Origin: Streptomyces xanthochromogenes
GTDB lineage: Bacteria > Actinomycetota > Actinomycetes > Streptomycetales > Streptomycetaceae
NCBI RefSeq assembly: GCF_014650455.1
Contig: NZ_BMUZ01000003.1
Location: 558,001 to 622,000 of the forward strand
Direction of reading: 5' to 3'
DNA length: 64,000 nt
Shown here: positions 41,035-51,698 of the stretch, one piece after another
How the letters are laid out: every line of letters starts with the position of its first letter
Numbering within the stretch: the stretch's first letter is position 1
Program-made: the position numbers and the translations under genes
Notes under the pieces: model-generated
The model's database searches: none
What the model saw: only the letters and a program-made list of their open reading frames with translations
What the model was told of the DNA's origin: nothing

Positions 41035-42789
41035 ATGAGCCGACCACCTCGCACCCGCCCACGCCGTCTGCTGGCCCCCCTGGCCGCAGGAGTCCTGACC
41101 GTCGGCGCGCTCGCCGCCCTGCCCGCGACGAGCGCGCACGCCGCCGGAAGCGTCGTCAAGGTAACCGGAACCCAGGGCAACTGGCAGCTGTCCGTGGACG
41201 GGCACCCGTACCAGGTCAAGGGCCTGACCTGGGGTCCCTCCGTCGCAGATGCCGACAAGTACCTGCCCGACCTGCAGTCCATGGGTGTCAACACCATCCG
41301 CACCTGGGGCACCGACGCGTCCAGCAAGCCGCTCTTCGACTCGGCCGCGGCGCACGGCATCAAGGTGATCGCGGGGTTCTGGCTGCAGCCGGGCGGCGGT
41401 CCCGGTTCGGGCGGATGTGTCAACTACCTGACCGACACGGCGTACAAGAACCAGGTGCTCGACGAGTTCCCGAAGTGGGTCCAGACCTACAAGGACAACC
41501 CCGGGGTCCTGATGTGGGACGTCGGCAACGAGTCCGTGCTCGGCCTCCAGAACTGTTACAGCGGAACCGACTTGGAGCAGCAGCGCAACGCGTACACCAC
41601 CCTCGTCAACGACATCACCAAGAAGATCCACAGCATCGACCCGAACCACCCGGTGACCTCGACGGACGCCTGGGTGGGAGCGTGGCCGTACTTCAAGAAG
41701 AACGCGCCCGATCTCGACCTGTACGCGGTCAACTCCTACAACGCCGTGTGTGACGTCAAGTCGGCCTGGCAGCAGGGCGGTTACACCAAGCCGTACATCG
41801 TCACGGAGACCGGGCCCGCCGGCGAGTGGGAGGTGCCCAACGACGCCAACGGGGTGCCACAGGAGCCCACCGACCAGGCCAAGGCCGACGGTTACACCAA
41901 GGCGTGGGGCTGCATCACGGGACACAAGGGTGTCGCCCTGGGCGCGACGATGTTCCACTACGGCACGGAGTACGACTTCGGCGGCATCTGGTTCAACCTC
42001 CTCCCCGCCGGACAGAAGCGTCTTTCGTACTATGCGGTGAAGCGTGCCTACGGCGCGGACACCTCCCACGACAACACTCCCCCGGTCATCTCCGCCCTGG
42101 ACGTCGAGGGCGGCGCGGGCAGTGTGCAGGCCGGCCGTGATGTCACGCTGGACGTCCGGGCCACCGACCCCAACGGCGATCCGATCACCTATGAGGTCCT
42201 GGACAACAGCAACTACATCGACACGAGCAAGCAGTTGGTGTCCCAGCCGTTCACCAACCTGGGCGGCGGCAGGCTGAAGTTCACCGCGCCGGACCGGCCC
42301 GGCGTCTGGAAGGTCTACGTCAAGGCGACCGACGGCCACGGCAACGTCGGGGTCGAGACCCGCTCCATCAAGGTCGTGCCGCCCGTGGTGAACGGGACCA
42401 ATGTCGCGCGCGGCAAGCCCGCCACCGCCTCGTCGTTCCAGGCGAGTTACGGCGACTGCCCGTGCACGGCGGCCAACGCGGTCGACGGCAACAGCACCAC
42501 CCGCTGGGCCAGCGACTGGAGCGACCCGCAGTGGCTCCAGGTCGACCTCGGCACCCGCACGTCGTTCAAGCACGTGCAGTTGCTGTGGGAGGCCTCGTAC
42601 GCCAAGGCCTACACCATCCAGACGTCCGACGACGGCAAGACCTGGGCGACCCTGCGCACGGTGACCGACGGCAACGGCGGTGTGGACGACTTCGATCTGC
42701 AGGGCACCGGCCGCTACGTCCGCGTCAACGGTACCGCGCGCGGCACCGGTTACGGCTACTCGCTGTACGAGTTCGGCATCTACAACTGA
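41035..42789 (+). CDS. Secreted clan GH-A glycoside hydrolase with F5/8C (discoidin) module (584 aa)
   Basis: Signal peptide at residues 1-~36 (GVLTVGALAALPATSAHAAG). A (beta/alpha)8 barrel follows: LKGLTWGP-type strand (YQVKGLTWGP), MGVNTIRTWGTDAS, VLMWDVGNESVLGL with the acid/base Glu, and YIVTETGPAGEWEV with the nucleophile Glu, the paired Glu layout of clan GH-A (GH5/GH2-type). Residues ~345-450 form an Ig/cadherin-like domain (VISALDVEGGAGSVQAGRDV). Residues ~455-584 are a discoidin/F5/8C (CBM32-like) module (ARGKPATASSFQASYGDCPC, then TTRWASDWSDPQWLQVDLG). It is exported and likely binds and cuts a polysaccharide. ATG at 41035 has AGAGGACCC upstream. The substrate is inferred from neighbours. 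Confidence 0.85.
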   Translation: MSRPPRTRPRRLLAPLAAGVLTVGALAALPATSAHAAGSVVKVTGTQGNWQLSVDGHPYQVKGLTWGPSVADADKYLPDLQSMGVNTIRTWGTDASSKPLFDSAAAHGIKVIAGFWLQPGGGPGSGGCVNYLTDTAYKNQVLDEFPKWVQTYKDNPGVLMWDVGNESVLGLQNCYSGTDLEQQRNAYTTLVNDITKKIHSIDPNHPVTSTDAWVGAWPYFKKNAPDLDLYAVNSYNAVCDVKSAWQQGGYTKPYIVTETGPAGEWEVPNDANGVPQEPTDQAKADGYTKAWGCITGHKGVALGATMFHYGTEYDFGGIWFNLLPAGQKRLSYYAVKRAYGADTSHDNTPPVISALDVEGGAGSVQAGRDVTLDVRATDPNGDPITYEVLDNSNYIDTSKQLVSQPFTNLGGGRLKFTAPDRPGVWKVYVKATDGHGNVGVETRSIKVVPPVVNGTNVARGKPATASSFQASYGDCPCTAANAVDGNSTTRWASDWSDPQWLQVDLGTRTSFKHVQLLWEASYAKAYTIQTSDDGKTWATLRTVTDGNGGVDDFDLQGTGRYVRVNGTARGTGYGYSLYEFGIYN

Positions 42790-42836
42790 CGGTCCGTCAC
42801 TACTCGGCACGGGGACGGACGACAAGGGGGAACGGC

Positions 42837-45278
42837 ATGACGGACGAGGACGAACTCGACCGGCTGATCGACAAGCTCACGCCGGAGGCGAAGGTCAGGC
42901 TGCTCACGGGCGCCGACACCTGGCGCACGGCGGCGGAACCGGCCGTCGAGCTGCGGCCGTGGGTGATGTCGGACGGACCGGCCGGCGTACGCGGCCCGTC
43001 GTGGGACGAGCGGCACACCGCCGTCCTGCTGCCCTCGGCCACCGCGCTCGCCGCCACCTGGGACGAGCCGCTGGTCGAGCGGCTCGGCTCGCTCCTCGCC
43101 CTGGAGGCGCGGCGCAAGGGCGTTCACGTGGTCCTCGCGCCGAACCTCAATCTGCACCGCAGCCCCCTCGGCGGCCGGCACTTCGAGTGCCTCTCGGAGG
43201 ACCCCGAGCTGACCGGCCGCATGGGGGCAGCCCTGGTACGCGGCGTCCAGGCACAGGGGGTGGCCGCCGCGGCCAAGCACTACGTGGCCAATGACTCCGA
43301 GACGGACCGGCTCACCGTGGACGTACGGGTCGGTGAGCGGGCGCTCCGAGAGGTGTACCTCGCGCCGTTCGAGGCGGCCGTCGCGGCCGGCGTCCGGGTC
43401 GTCATGGCGGGCTACAACGCGGTCAACGGCACGACCGCCACGGCGAGTTCACTGCTCGGCACCCCGCTGCGGACCGAGTGGGGCTTCGACGGTGTGGTCG
43501 TCTCGGACTGGGGAGCGGTCCGCACCACGCACGAGACCGCGCGCGCCGGTCTCGATCTGGCGATGCCCGGGCCCGACGGGGTGTGGGGTGAGGCACTGCT
43601 GCGCGCGGTCGAGAGGGGTGAGGTCACCCAGGACGCGGTGGACGCCAAGGTACGCAACGTGCTGCGACTGGCCGACTGGCTGGGGGTGTTGGGGCCGGTG
43701 GGCCGGCCCTCGGGCCGGCCGCGCCCGCGCCCCGCGGCGGTGCGGGCCCTGGTACGGCGGGCGGCCGCCGCCGGGACGGTCCTGCTGGCCAACCGTGACG
43801 TGTTGCCACTGGATGCCGAGCAACTGACCACGGTGGCCGTCATCGGTGCCCGGGCCGCACGCACCCGCACCCAGGGGGGTGGCAGCGCCGGGGTGTTCCC
43901 GCAGGCCGAGGTCGGTGTCCTGGACGGCATCCGGGGGCGGCTGCGCGGCCGGGCGAAAGTGGTGCACGTGCCCGGCCCCGGCCTCGCCGGGCCACCGCCC
44001 GCGCTCGACGGCACCCTGTGCACCGACCCGGACTCCGGAGCGCCCGGGGTCCTGCTGCGGGTCCTGGACGCCGATGGAGTCGAGCTGTACACCGAACACC
44101 GCTTCTGCGCACGGCAGTTGGAGCCACCCCTGCCGCCGGGGGCGCACACGGTGGAGATCAGGGCCCAGTTGCATCCGCGTGAAACGGGTGCCTGGACGTT
44201 GGGCATCGCCGGTTTCGGCCGGATGAGTCTTCGTCTGGACGGACGGGAGCTCCTCGCCGACGACTTCCCCAGGGAGACAGACGACCCGGCCCTCATCCAT
44301 GTCATGCCTCCGGTCCACACCGTCACCGCCGATCTCACGGCAGGCACGCTGCCCCTTCTCGTCGCGCGCCGCGAACTCGCCCCGGACACAGGTCGTGCGG
44401 TGGTCGTCTGTGCCTCGCCGCCCGTCCCCGACACGGCCACCGCACTCGACGCCGCCGTGCGGGCGGCCCGCTCGTCGGACGTGGCGATCGTGGTCGTCGG
44501 CACGACGGAGGACGACGAGTGCGAGGGCCGCGACCGCGTTCACCTGCGGCTCGGCGGCGATCAGGACGCCCTGGTCCACGCGGTGGCGGCGGCCAACCCC
44601 CGTACGGTGGTGATCGTCAACAGCGGCGGTCCGGTGGAGCTGCCCTGGCGCCACGAGGTCGGGGCGCTGCTCCTTTCGTGGTTTCCCGGTCAGGAGGGCG
44701 GTGCGGCCCTCGCCGATGTGGTGTTCGGGCTGCGGGAGCCGGGCGGACGGCTTCCCACCACCTGGCCGGCCGCGCTCGCGGACGCCCCGGTCACCAGCAC
44801 CTCCCCGCTCGACGGGCGTCTCGAATACACCGAGGGGCTGCACATCGGGCACCGGGCCTGGCTGCGGGCGGGCCGGACGCCCGCCTACTGGTTCGGACAC
44901 GGTCTGGGGTTCACGACCTGGGACTACGAGGAGCTGGACGGGCCGTCGGAGGTCGAGGCGGGCGAGTCCTTCGGTGTGCGCGTCCGGGTACGCAACACCG
45001 GCGCCCGCCCCGGGCGTGAGGTGGTCCAGGTGTATCTGGCCCGCCCCGGAGGAGCGGTGGAGTACCCGCGACGGTGGCTCGCGGGCTACGCGGCCGTGCA
45101 CGCCCGCGCCGGACAGACCGTGACGGCGGTCGTACGCGTCCCGGCGAGGGCGCTGCGGCACTGGGACGAGCGCGCCGGCGGGTGGCGTACCGAAGCGGGG
45201 GCCTTCCGGGTGCTCGCGGGGCCCTCGGCGGGGCACGTACCGCTGTCCCTGGAAGTGGAGCTGCGGGCGGCCGGCTGA
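42837..45278 (+). CDS. GH3 beta-glucosidase (813 aa)
   Basis: Glycoside hydrolase family 3: PSATALAATWDEPLVERLG, the AKHYVANDSETDR region, the nucleophile motif VVSDWGAVRTTHE (Asp), a PA14-like insert (DGVELYTEHRFCARQ, ~residues 410-490), and a C-terminal fibronectin-III-like domain (GREVVQVYLARPGGAV). There is no signal peptide, so it should act in the cytoplasm, on imported beta-linked oligosaccharides. ATG at 42837 has AAGGGGGAACGG upstream. It lies between the F5/8C hydrolase and lacI on the same strand. Confidence 0.93.
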   Translation: MTDEDELDRLIDKLTPEAKVRLLTGADTWRTAAEPAVELRPWVMSDGPAGVRGPSWDERHTAVLLPSATALAATWDEPLVERLGSLLALEARRKGVHVVLAPNLNLHRSPLGGRHFECLSEDPELTGRMGAALVRGVQAQGVAAAAKHYVANDSETDRLTVDVRVGERALREVYLAPFEAAVAAGVRVVMAGYNAVNGTTATASSLLGTPLRTEWGFDGVVVSDWGAVRTTHETARAGLDLAMPGPDGVWGEALLRAVERGEVTQDAVDAKVRNVLRLADWLGVLGPVGRPSGRPRPRPAAVRALVRRAAAAGTVLLANRDVLPLDAEQLTTVAVIGARAARTRTQGGGSAGVFPQAEVGVLDGIRGRLRGRAKVVHVPGPGLAGPPPALDGTLCTDPDSGAPGVLLRVLDADGVELYTEHRFCARQLEPPLPPGAHTVEIRAQLHPRETGAWTLGIAGFGRMSLRLDGRELLADDFPRETDDPALIHVMPPVHTVTADLTAGTLPLLVARRELAPDTGRAVVVCASPPVPDTATALDAAVRAARSSDVAIVVVGTTEDDECEGRDRVHLRLGGDQDALVHAVAAANPRTVVIVNSGGPVELPWRHEVGALLLSWFPGQEGGAALADVVFGLREPGGRLPTTWPAALADAPVTSTSPLDGRLEYTEGLHIGHRAWLRAGRTPAYWFGHGLGFTTWDYEELDGPSEVEAGESFGVRVRVRNTGARPGREVVQVYLARPGGAVEYPRRWLAGYAAVHARAGQTVTAVVRVPARALRHWDERAGGWRTEAGAFRVLAGPSAGHVPLSLEVELRAAG

Positions 45279-45331
45279 ACGGCTCGCACCTGCGCGGGAG
45301 CGTCGGGCACGGCATGGCCGTGAGTGGAGGG

Positions 45332-45341
45332 AGAGCGCTCT
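45332..45341. promoter_or_regulatory. LacI-type operator upstream of lacI
   Basis: AGAGCGCTCT core, 37 bp upstream of the lacI start. It is the third AGCGCT-centred palindrome in the locus and suggests autoregulation. Confidence 0.65.
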
Positions 45342-45377
45342 ATACGGTGTCCCCGGCATGCCGTTAAGGTGCGGGGC

Positions 45378-46418
45378 ATGAGCAGGCAGGCCCCCACCCT
45401 CGAGGACGTCGCCCGCGAGGCGGGCGTCTCCCGGGCGACCGTGTCCCGGGTCGTCAACGGCGTCCGCAATGTGGATCCGGCGATCCAGGAACAGGTACAG
45501 CGGGCGATCGAGCGGACCGGCTACGCACCCAACCGTGCGGCCCGGTCCCTGGTGACCCGGCGCGCCGAGACCATCGCCCTGGTGGTGTCCGGCGCGGGCG
45601 GCGGCCCCGAGGAGAGCCAGGAGGCCTTCGCCGCCCGGGTCTTCGCCGACCCCTTCTTCGGCCGGGTGGTCGCGGGGGTGGTCGGCTTCCTGCGGCCGCG
45701 CTCGATGCACCCGGTGCTCATGTTCGCCGAGTCGGCCGACGACCGGCACGAGGTACTGACCTATCTGCGGCAGGGCCGCGCCGATGGCGCGCTGGTCGTC
45801 TCGACCCACCCGGACGACCCCCTGCCCACCCTGCTCGCCGCGGCGCACCTGCCCAGCGTGCTGTTCGCCCGTCCGACGCCCCCCGTGCCACTGAGCTATG
45901 TGGACCTGGACCACCGCGACGGCGGACGGCTCGCCGCCCAGCGGCTCCTGGAGCGCGGGTGCCGACGCCCCGCGACCGTGGCCGGCCCCCTGGCCGTCCC
46001 GGCCAGCCAGGAACGGCTGGCCGGGTTCCGCGACACGATGGCACGGGGTGGCCATCCGTATGTGCCGGTCGCCGAGGGCGGCTTCACCCTGGACAGCGGC
46101 ATCGCCGCCATGGCCCGCCTCCTTGCCGAACACCCGGACGTGGACGGCGTGTTCGCCGCCAACGACCTCATGGCCCAGGGTGTCTGCCAGCTCCTGCGGG
46201 AGCGGGGGCGGCGGGTGCCCGACGACGTGGCGGTGATCGGGTTCGACGACTCCGGCATCGCGCTGTCCTGCCGCCCCCCGCTGACCACGGTCCGCCAGCC
46301 GGTGGAGCAGATGGCCGCGGAGATGGCCCGTCTCCTGGACCAGCACATCCGCGGCGAGCGCACGGAGGCGACGTCCGTGGTCTTCGACCCCGAACTCGTA
46401 GTCCGCGAGACGGCCTAG
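45378..46418 (+). CDS. LacI-family repressor of the glucan locus (346 aa)
   Basis: The N-terminal LacI helix-turn-helix is PTLEDVAREAGVSRATVSRV (~residues 6-25), then NGVRNVDPAIQEQVQRAIER. The periplasmic-binding-like effector domain has LVVSTHPDDPLPTLL, VDLDHRDGGRLAAQRLLE and DVAVIGFDDSGIALSCRPPL. It resembles CebR/BxlR-type sugar repressors of actinomycetes that release DNA on binding cello-, laminari- or xylo-oligosaccharides. Three AGCGCT palindromes in the locus are likely targets. ATG at 45378. The gene lies between the GH3 gene and the ABC transporter operon. Confidence 0.93.
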   Translation: MSRQAPTLEDVAREAGVSRATVSRVVNGVRNVDPAIQEQVQRAIERTGYAPNRAARSLVTRRAETIALVVSGAGGGPEESQEAFAARVFADPFFGRVVAGVVGFLRPRSMHPVLMFAESADDRHEVLTYLRQGRADGALVVSTHPDDPLPTLLAAAHLPSVLFARPTPPVPLSYVDLDHRDGGRLAAQRLLERGCRRPATVAGPLAVPASQERLAGFRDTMARGGHPYVPVAEGGFTLDSGIAAMARLLAEHPDVDGVFAANDLMAQGVCQLLRERGRRVPDDVAVIGFDDSGIALSCRPPLTTVRQPVEQMAAEMARLLDQHIRGERTEATSVVFDPELVVRETA

Positions 46419-46753
46419 CCACGGCCGGCCCGGGGGACGAGCGCGCCTCTCCCCATCCGGTGGGATGACCCGCCACGACACCATCCACCGCTCGCACAGG
46501 CTGAGTTGACGGTGTATCACCAGCGGCGGGGTGCCATGTCACTTCGCGACCCACCAGCGAGCCCTGAACCCATCAACATCGGCGTCGGGCTCAACACCCC
46601 TCCGAGACACAACCGTTGCAAAGTGCGGTCCGCTCGCGGCGTCGCAGGTGACAGGCCGTACGGCCACCACATACACCGACTCGGGCGGCTCCTCCGGCGA
46701 GTTCGTTGGGTGAGACACCCTGCTTTACATCTTGACGCCTCACTTCCGGCGCC
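46419..46753. other. Gap upstream of the ABC transporter operon
   Basis: 452 bp with no supported gene and no AGCGCT palindrome. A candidate promoter has TTGACG at 46732-46737. Confidence 0.4.
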
Positions 46754-46778
46754 GCTTAACTCACGTCTTAAATTAAGC
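46754..46778. promoter_or_regulatory. AT-rich inverted repeat ahead of the ABC transporter operon
   Basis: GCTTAA-N13-TTAAGC, overlapping CTTAA-A-TTAAG at 46767-46777. It lies 17 bp downstream of the TTGACG hexamer, where the -10 box and start site would fall. This stretch is far more AT-rich than its surroundings. It differs from the AGCGCT operators, so a second regulator is possible. Confidence 0.5.
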
Positions 46779-46870
46779 CATGCGGACCTTCAGGAGTCGA
46801 ACGCCGCCGTTCCGGCGTCTCCGAAGGCGCCCTCACGGTTTTCGACTCCCGGGAAGGGACACCAGGGGCC

Positions 46871-48187
46871 ATGCGCACCATCAGAGCCGCGGCCATAGGC
46901 GCCGCCACCCTGTCACTCGCACTCGCGGCCACGGCCTGCGGCGGCGGCTCCGCCTCCGGCGGCGGTTCCAACGACTCGCCCAAGACGCTCACTTACTGGG
47001 CTTCGAACCAGGGCGCCAGCATCTCGGTGGACGAGAAGGTCCTCCGTCCCGAGCTCGACAAGTTCGAGAAGCAGACGGGAATCAAGGTGAAGCTGGAGGT
47101 CGTGCCCTGGTCGGATCTGCTGAACCGGATCCTGACCGCCACCACGTCGGGCCAGGGTCCGGACGTGATGAACATCGGCAACACCTGGAGCGCCTCCCTG
47201 CAGGCGACCGGCGCGCTGCTGCCGTGGGACGCGGCCAACTTCTCCAAGATCGGCGGCAAGGACCGGTTCGTCGACTCGGCGCTCGGCTCCACCGGAGTAC
47301 CGGGCAAGGATCCGGCCGCGGTGCCGCTGTACTCGATGTCGTACGCGCTCTACTACAACAAGCAGGCCTTCGCCGATGCGGGCATCACCAAGCCACCGGC
47401 CACCTGGGACGAGTTGGTCGCCGACGGCAAGAAGATCGAGGCCACGGGCAAGAACGGGCTCGGCGCCGAAGGCTCCAACCTGTCGAACAACATCCACCAG
47501 GTCTTCGTCCTCGCCAAGCAGCACGGCGCCGAGTTCTTCACCGCGGACGGCAGGCCCAGCTTCACCAGTGACGGTGCGGTCGCGGCGGTCAAGCAGTACG
47601 TCGATCTGATGGCCAAGGACAAGGTCGTCAACCAGAGCAACGCCGAGTACGCCCAGAACCAGTCCCTGAGCGACTTCGCCAAGGGCAAGACCGGGATGGT
47701 GCTGTGGCAGACCGCATCGGCCACCTTCAAGTCCCTGGGGATGAAGGACTCCGACTGGGGTGTGGCCGCGGCTCCCGTGCAGTCCGGAGCGCCCGGGACC
47801 GGAGCGCAGACCAACTCGATGGTCGCCGGCATCAACATGGCGGTCTTCAAGAACACCCACAACCTCGACGGCGCGGCCCAGTTCGTGAAGTTCATGACCA
47901 GTGACGAGGAGCAGAAGCTCCTCAACACCACGTACGGGTCCATCCCGCCGGTCAAGTCCGCGCAGTCGGACCCGGCGTTCAACTCCCAGGCGACCGCCGT
48001 CCTCAGGCAGACCCTGGCGAGCAGTGCGCAGGCGCTGCCGCAGGTGCCCGACGAGTCGCAGTTCGAGACGGCCGTCGGCACCGCGGTGAAGGACCTGTTC
48101 GCCGACGCGGCCGCCGGCCGCGCGGTGACCACCGAGTCGGTGAAGGCCAAGCTGCAAAAGGCCCAGCAGCAGATGCCCGCGAAGTGA
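46871..48187 (+). CDS. Sugar ABC transporter, substrate-binding lipoprotein (438 aa)
   Basis: A Sec signal with a lipobox opens the protein (AAATLSLALAATAC-G), so Cys23 should be lipidated. The mature part is an extracellular solute-binding protein of family 1 (MalE-like): TLTYWASNQGASISVDEKVL, FEKQTGIKVKLEVVPWSDLL, GQGPDVMNIGNTWSA, ALYYNKQAFADAGI, MTSDEEQKLLNTTYG. This family binds oligosaccharides such as cellobiose or laminaribiose (CebE, BglE). ATG at 46871 has AAGGGACACC upstream. It heads an operon with two permeases and a GH1 gene. Confidence 0.93.
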   Translation: MRTIRAAAIGAATLSLALAATACGGGSASGGGSNDSPKTLTYWASNQGASISVDEKVLRPELDKFEKQTGIKVKLEVVPWSDLLNRILTATTSGQGPDVMNIGNTWSASLQATGALLPWDAANFSKIGGKDRFVDSALGSTGVPGKDPAAVPLYSMSYALYYNKQAFADAGITKPPATWDELVADGKKIEATGKNGLGAEGSNLSNNIHQVFVLAKQHGAEFFTADGRPSFTSDGAVAAVKQYVDLMAKDKVVNQSNAEYAQNQSLSDFAKGKTGMVLWQTASATFKSLGMKDSDWGVAAAPVQSGAPGTGAQTNSMVAGINMAVFKNTHNLDGAAQFVKFMTSDEEQKLLNTTYGSIPPVKSAQSDPAFNSQATAVLRQTLASSAQALPQVPDESQFETAVGTAVKDLFADAAAGRAVTTESVKAKLQKAQQQMPAK

Positions 48188-48201
48188 GGACCGACACCCT
48201 C

Positions 48202-49194
48202 ATGACGACCACGGCCCCTCCCGCAGGCACGCGGTCGGTGCCCGAGCACTCCCCCGGGGAGGCGCGCGGCCCGCGCCGCCCCGGGCGGATCAGGCGCATC
48301 GGACTGCCCTACCTGCTCCTGCTCCCGGCCCTGCTCCTCGAACTCCTCGTCCACCTGGTGCCGATGGTCATCGGCGTCGCGATGAGCTTCAAGGAACTCA
48401 CCCAGTTCTACATCCGCGACTGGGGCACCGCGCCCTGGTCCGGCACCGGCAACTACCGTCTGGCGGTGGACTTCCACGGCGCCGTGGGCGAAGCGCTGCT
48501 GCACTCGTTCCTGGTGACCGTGGTCTTCACGCTCCTGTCGGTCAGCCTGTGCTGGCTGATCGGCACCGCTGCCGCGCTCTACCTCCAGGACAACTTCCGC
48601 GGCCGGGGCGTGCTGCGGACCATCTTCCTGGTGCCGTACGCGCTGCCCGTCTACGCGGCCGTCATCACCTGGGCGTTCATGTTCCAGCACGACAACGGTC
48701 TGGTGAACCACGTCCTGCACGACCAGCTGCACCTCACCGACGAGCCCTCCTTCTGGCTCATCGGCGACAACAGCTTCTACGCCCTGCTGATCGTGTCGGT
48801 GTGGAAGGGCTGGCCGTTCGCCTTCCTCATCGTGATGGCCGGCCTCCAGAACATCCCGAAGGAGCTCTACGAGGCCGCCGCACTCGACGGCGCCGGCATG
48901 CTGCAGCAGATCCGCCGGATCACCCTGCCCTCGCTGCGCCCGGTCAACCAGGTGCTCGTCCTGGTGCTCTTCCTTTGGACGTTCAACGACTTCAACACGC
49001 CGTACGTCCTGTTCGGCAAGTCCGCGCCCGCGGCGGCTGACCTGATCTCCATCCACATCTACCAGTCGTCCTTCGTCACCTGGAACTTCGGCACCGGCTC
49101 CGCCATGTCCGTCCTGCTGCTGCTCTTCCTGCTGATCGTGACGGGCGGCTATCTGCTGCTGACCTCCCGAGGAAGGAAGACGCCCGATGTCTAG
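48202..49194 (+). CDS. Sugar ABC transporter permease, MalF-like (330 aa)
   Basis: About six membrane helices, beginning LPYLLLLPALLLELLVHLVP, with the conserved EAA motif of MalF-type permeases, YEAAALDGAGMLQQIRRITLP, which docks the ATPase. A GTG at 48184 would overlap the preceding stop, but ATG at 48202 has a GAGG stretch upstream and is preferred. It overlaps the next permease by 8 bp. No ATPase gene is adjacent, so it probably uses the shared MsiK ATPase of Streptomyces. Confidence 0.93.
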   Translation: MTTTAPPAGTRSVPEHSPGEARGPRRPGRIRRIGLPYLLLLPALLLELLVHLVPMVIGVAMSFKELTQFYIRDWGTAPWSGTGNYRLAVDFHGAVGEALLHSFLVTVVFTLLSVSLCWLIGTAAALYLQDNFRGRGVLRTIFLVPYALPVYAAVITWAFMFQHDNGLVNHVLHDQLHLTDEPSFWLIGDNSFYALLIVSVWKGWPFAFLIVMAGLQNIPKELYEAAALDGAGMLQQIRRITLPSLRPVNQVLVLVLFLWTFNDFNTPYVLFGKSAPAAADLISIHIYQSSFVTWNFGTGSAMSVLLLLFLLIVTGGYLLLTSRGRKTPDV

Positions 49195-50083
49195 CACCGC
49201 CGAAGCACCCCGGACGTCCCGCCGCCACCCGGCGCCCTCGCCGATGGCGCCGCCGCGCTCCTTCCTGTGGTCGCGGCGCCTCTTCCTCACCCTGCTGACC
49301 GGCTTCGTGCTGCTGCCCGTGTACGTCATGGTGTCCAGCTCGCTCAAGCCGCTCCAGGACGTCTCCGGGAAGTTCCGCTGGCTGCCCAGCGGTCTGACGA
49401 TCCGCCCGTACATCGACATCTGGTCGACGGTCCCGCTGGCGCGGTACTTCGTGAACTCGCTGATCGTGGCGGGCACCGCGACGGTCTGCTCGGTCGTGAT
49501 CGCGGTGTTCGCGGCGTACGCGGTCAGCCGGTACTCCTTCCGCGGCAAGCGCGTCTTCACGGTCACCGTGCTGTCCACGCAGATGTTCCCGGGCATCCTG
49601 TTCCTGCTGCCGCTGTTCCTGATCTACGTCAACATCGGCAACGCCACCGGCGTCGCCCTGTTCGGCTCGCGCGGCGGGCTGATCCTGACGTACCTCACGT
49701 TCTCGCTGCCGTTCTCCATCTGGATGCTGATCGGGTACTTCGACTCGGTACCGCGCGACCTGGACGAGGCGGCCCTGGTGGACGGCTGCGGCCCGCTCGG
49801 CGCGCTGTTCCGCGTCGTGGTGCCGGCCGCGATGCCGGGCATCGTCGCGGTCGCGGTCTACGCCTTCATGACGGCGTGGGGCGAGGTGCTCTTCGCCTCC
49901 GTCATGACCAACGACAACACCCGCACCCTCGCCGTGGGACTCCAGGGCTACTCCACGCTCAACGACGTGTACTGGAACCAGATCATGGCCGCCTCCCTCG
50001 TCGTGAGCGTCCCCGTGGTCGCCGGGTTCCTGCTGCTCCAGCGCTATCTCGTCGCCGGGCTGACGGCGGGCGCCGTCAAGTGA
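49187..50083 (+). CDS. Sugar ABC transporter permease, MalG-like (298 aa)
   Basis: About six membrane helices ([20 protein letters not shown] first) with the EAA motif [22 protein letters not shown]. MalG-like partner of the preceding permease; together they form the channel. ATG at 49187 overlaps the previous gene by 8 bp. The GH1 gene follows after 29 bp. Confidence 0.93.
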   Translation: MSSTAEAPRTSRRHPAPSPMAPPRSFLWSRRLFLTLLTGFVLLPVYVMVSSSLKPLQDVSGKFRWLPSGLTIRPYIDIWSTVPLARYFVNSLIVAGTATVCSVVIAVFAAYAVSRYSFRGKRVFTVTVLSTQMFPGILFLLPLFLIYVNIGNATGVALFGSRGGLILTYLTFSLPFSIWMLIGYFDSVPRDLDEAALVDGCGPLGALFRVVVPAAMPGIVAVAVYAFMTAWGEVLFASVMTNDNTRTLAVGLQGYSTLNDVYWNQIMAASLVVSVPVVAGFLLLQRYLVAGLTAGAVK

Positions 50084-50112
50084 CCAACTCCCGCATTCCG
50101 AAAGGGACTCAC

Positions 50113-51471
<1,359 letters not shown>

Positions 51472-51529
51472 TCTCCACCCCGCCCCGAATCGGTGGGCCC
51501 TCGCACTCGCGGCCCAGCGCACGCCGTGC

Positions 51530-51578
51530 GCCGAATGCCGAATGCCGTTCGGCGTTCGGCGTTCGGTGTTCGGCGTCA
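51530..51578. repeat. Heptamer array and hairpin after the GH1 gene
   Basis: Seven heptamers: GCCGAAT twice, GCCGTTC, GGCGTTC twice, GGTGTTC and GGCGTCA. The first units are the wobble-tolerant reverse complement of the later ones, so the RNA can fold on itself as a terminator-like hairpin. It has the same 7-bp period as the array at 34128-34183. Confidence 0.9.
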
Positions 51579-51698
51579 CGAGTCCACGAAGGCAGTGCCA
51601 GCCGAACAGCTTGTGAAGGGCATGTGAAACACTGCGGGGAGCATGCGGCACATCTTGTTGGTGGTGCCGCTGTTGAACCTGCAACAGGGGGGAATTCA

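Noticed and set aside
46506..46898. 130-codon open frame upstream of the ABC transporter operon
   Set aside because: It runs into the lipoprotein gene, has no ribosome site and no recognisable domain.
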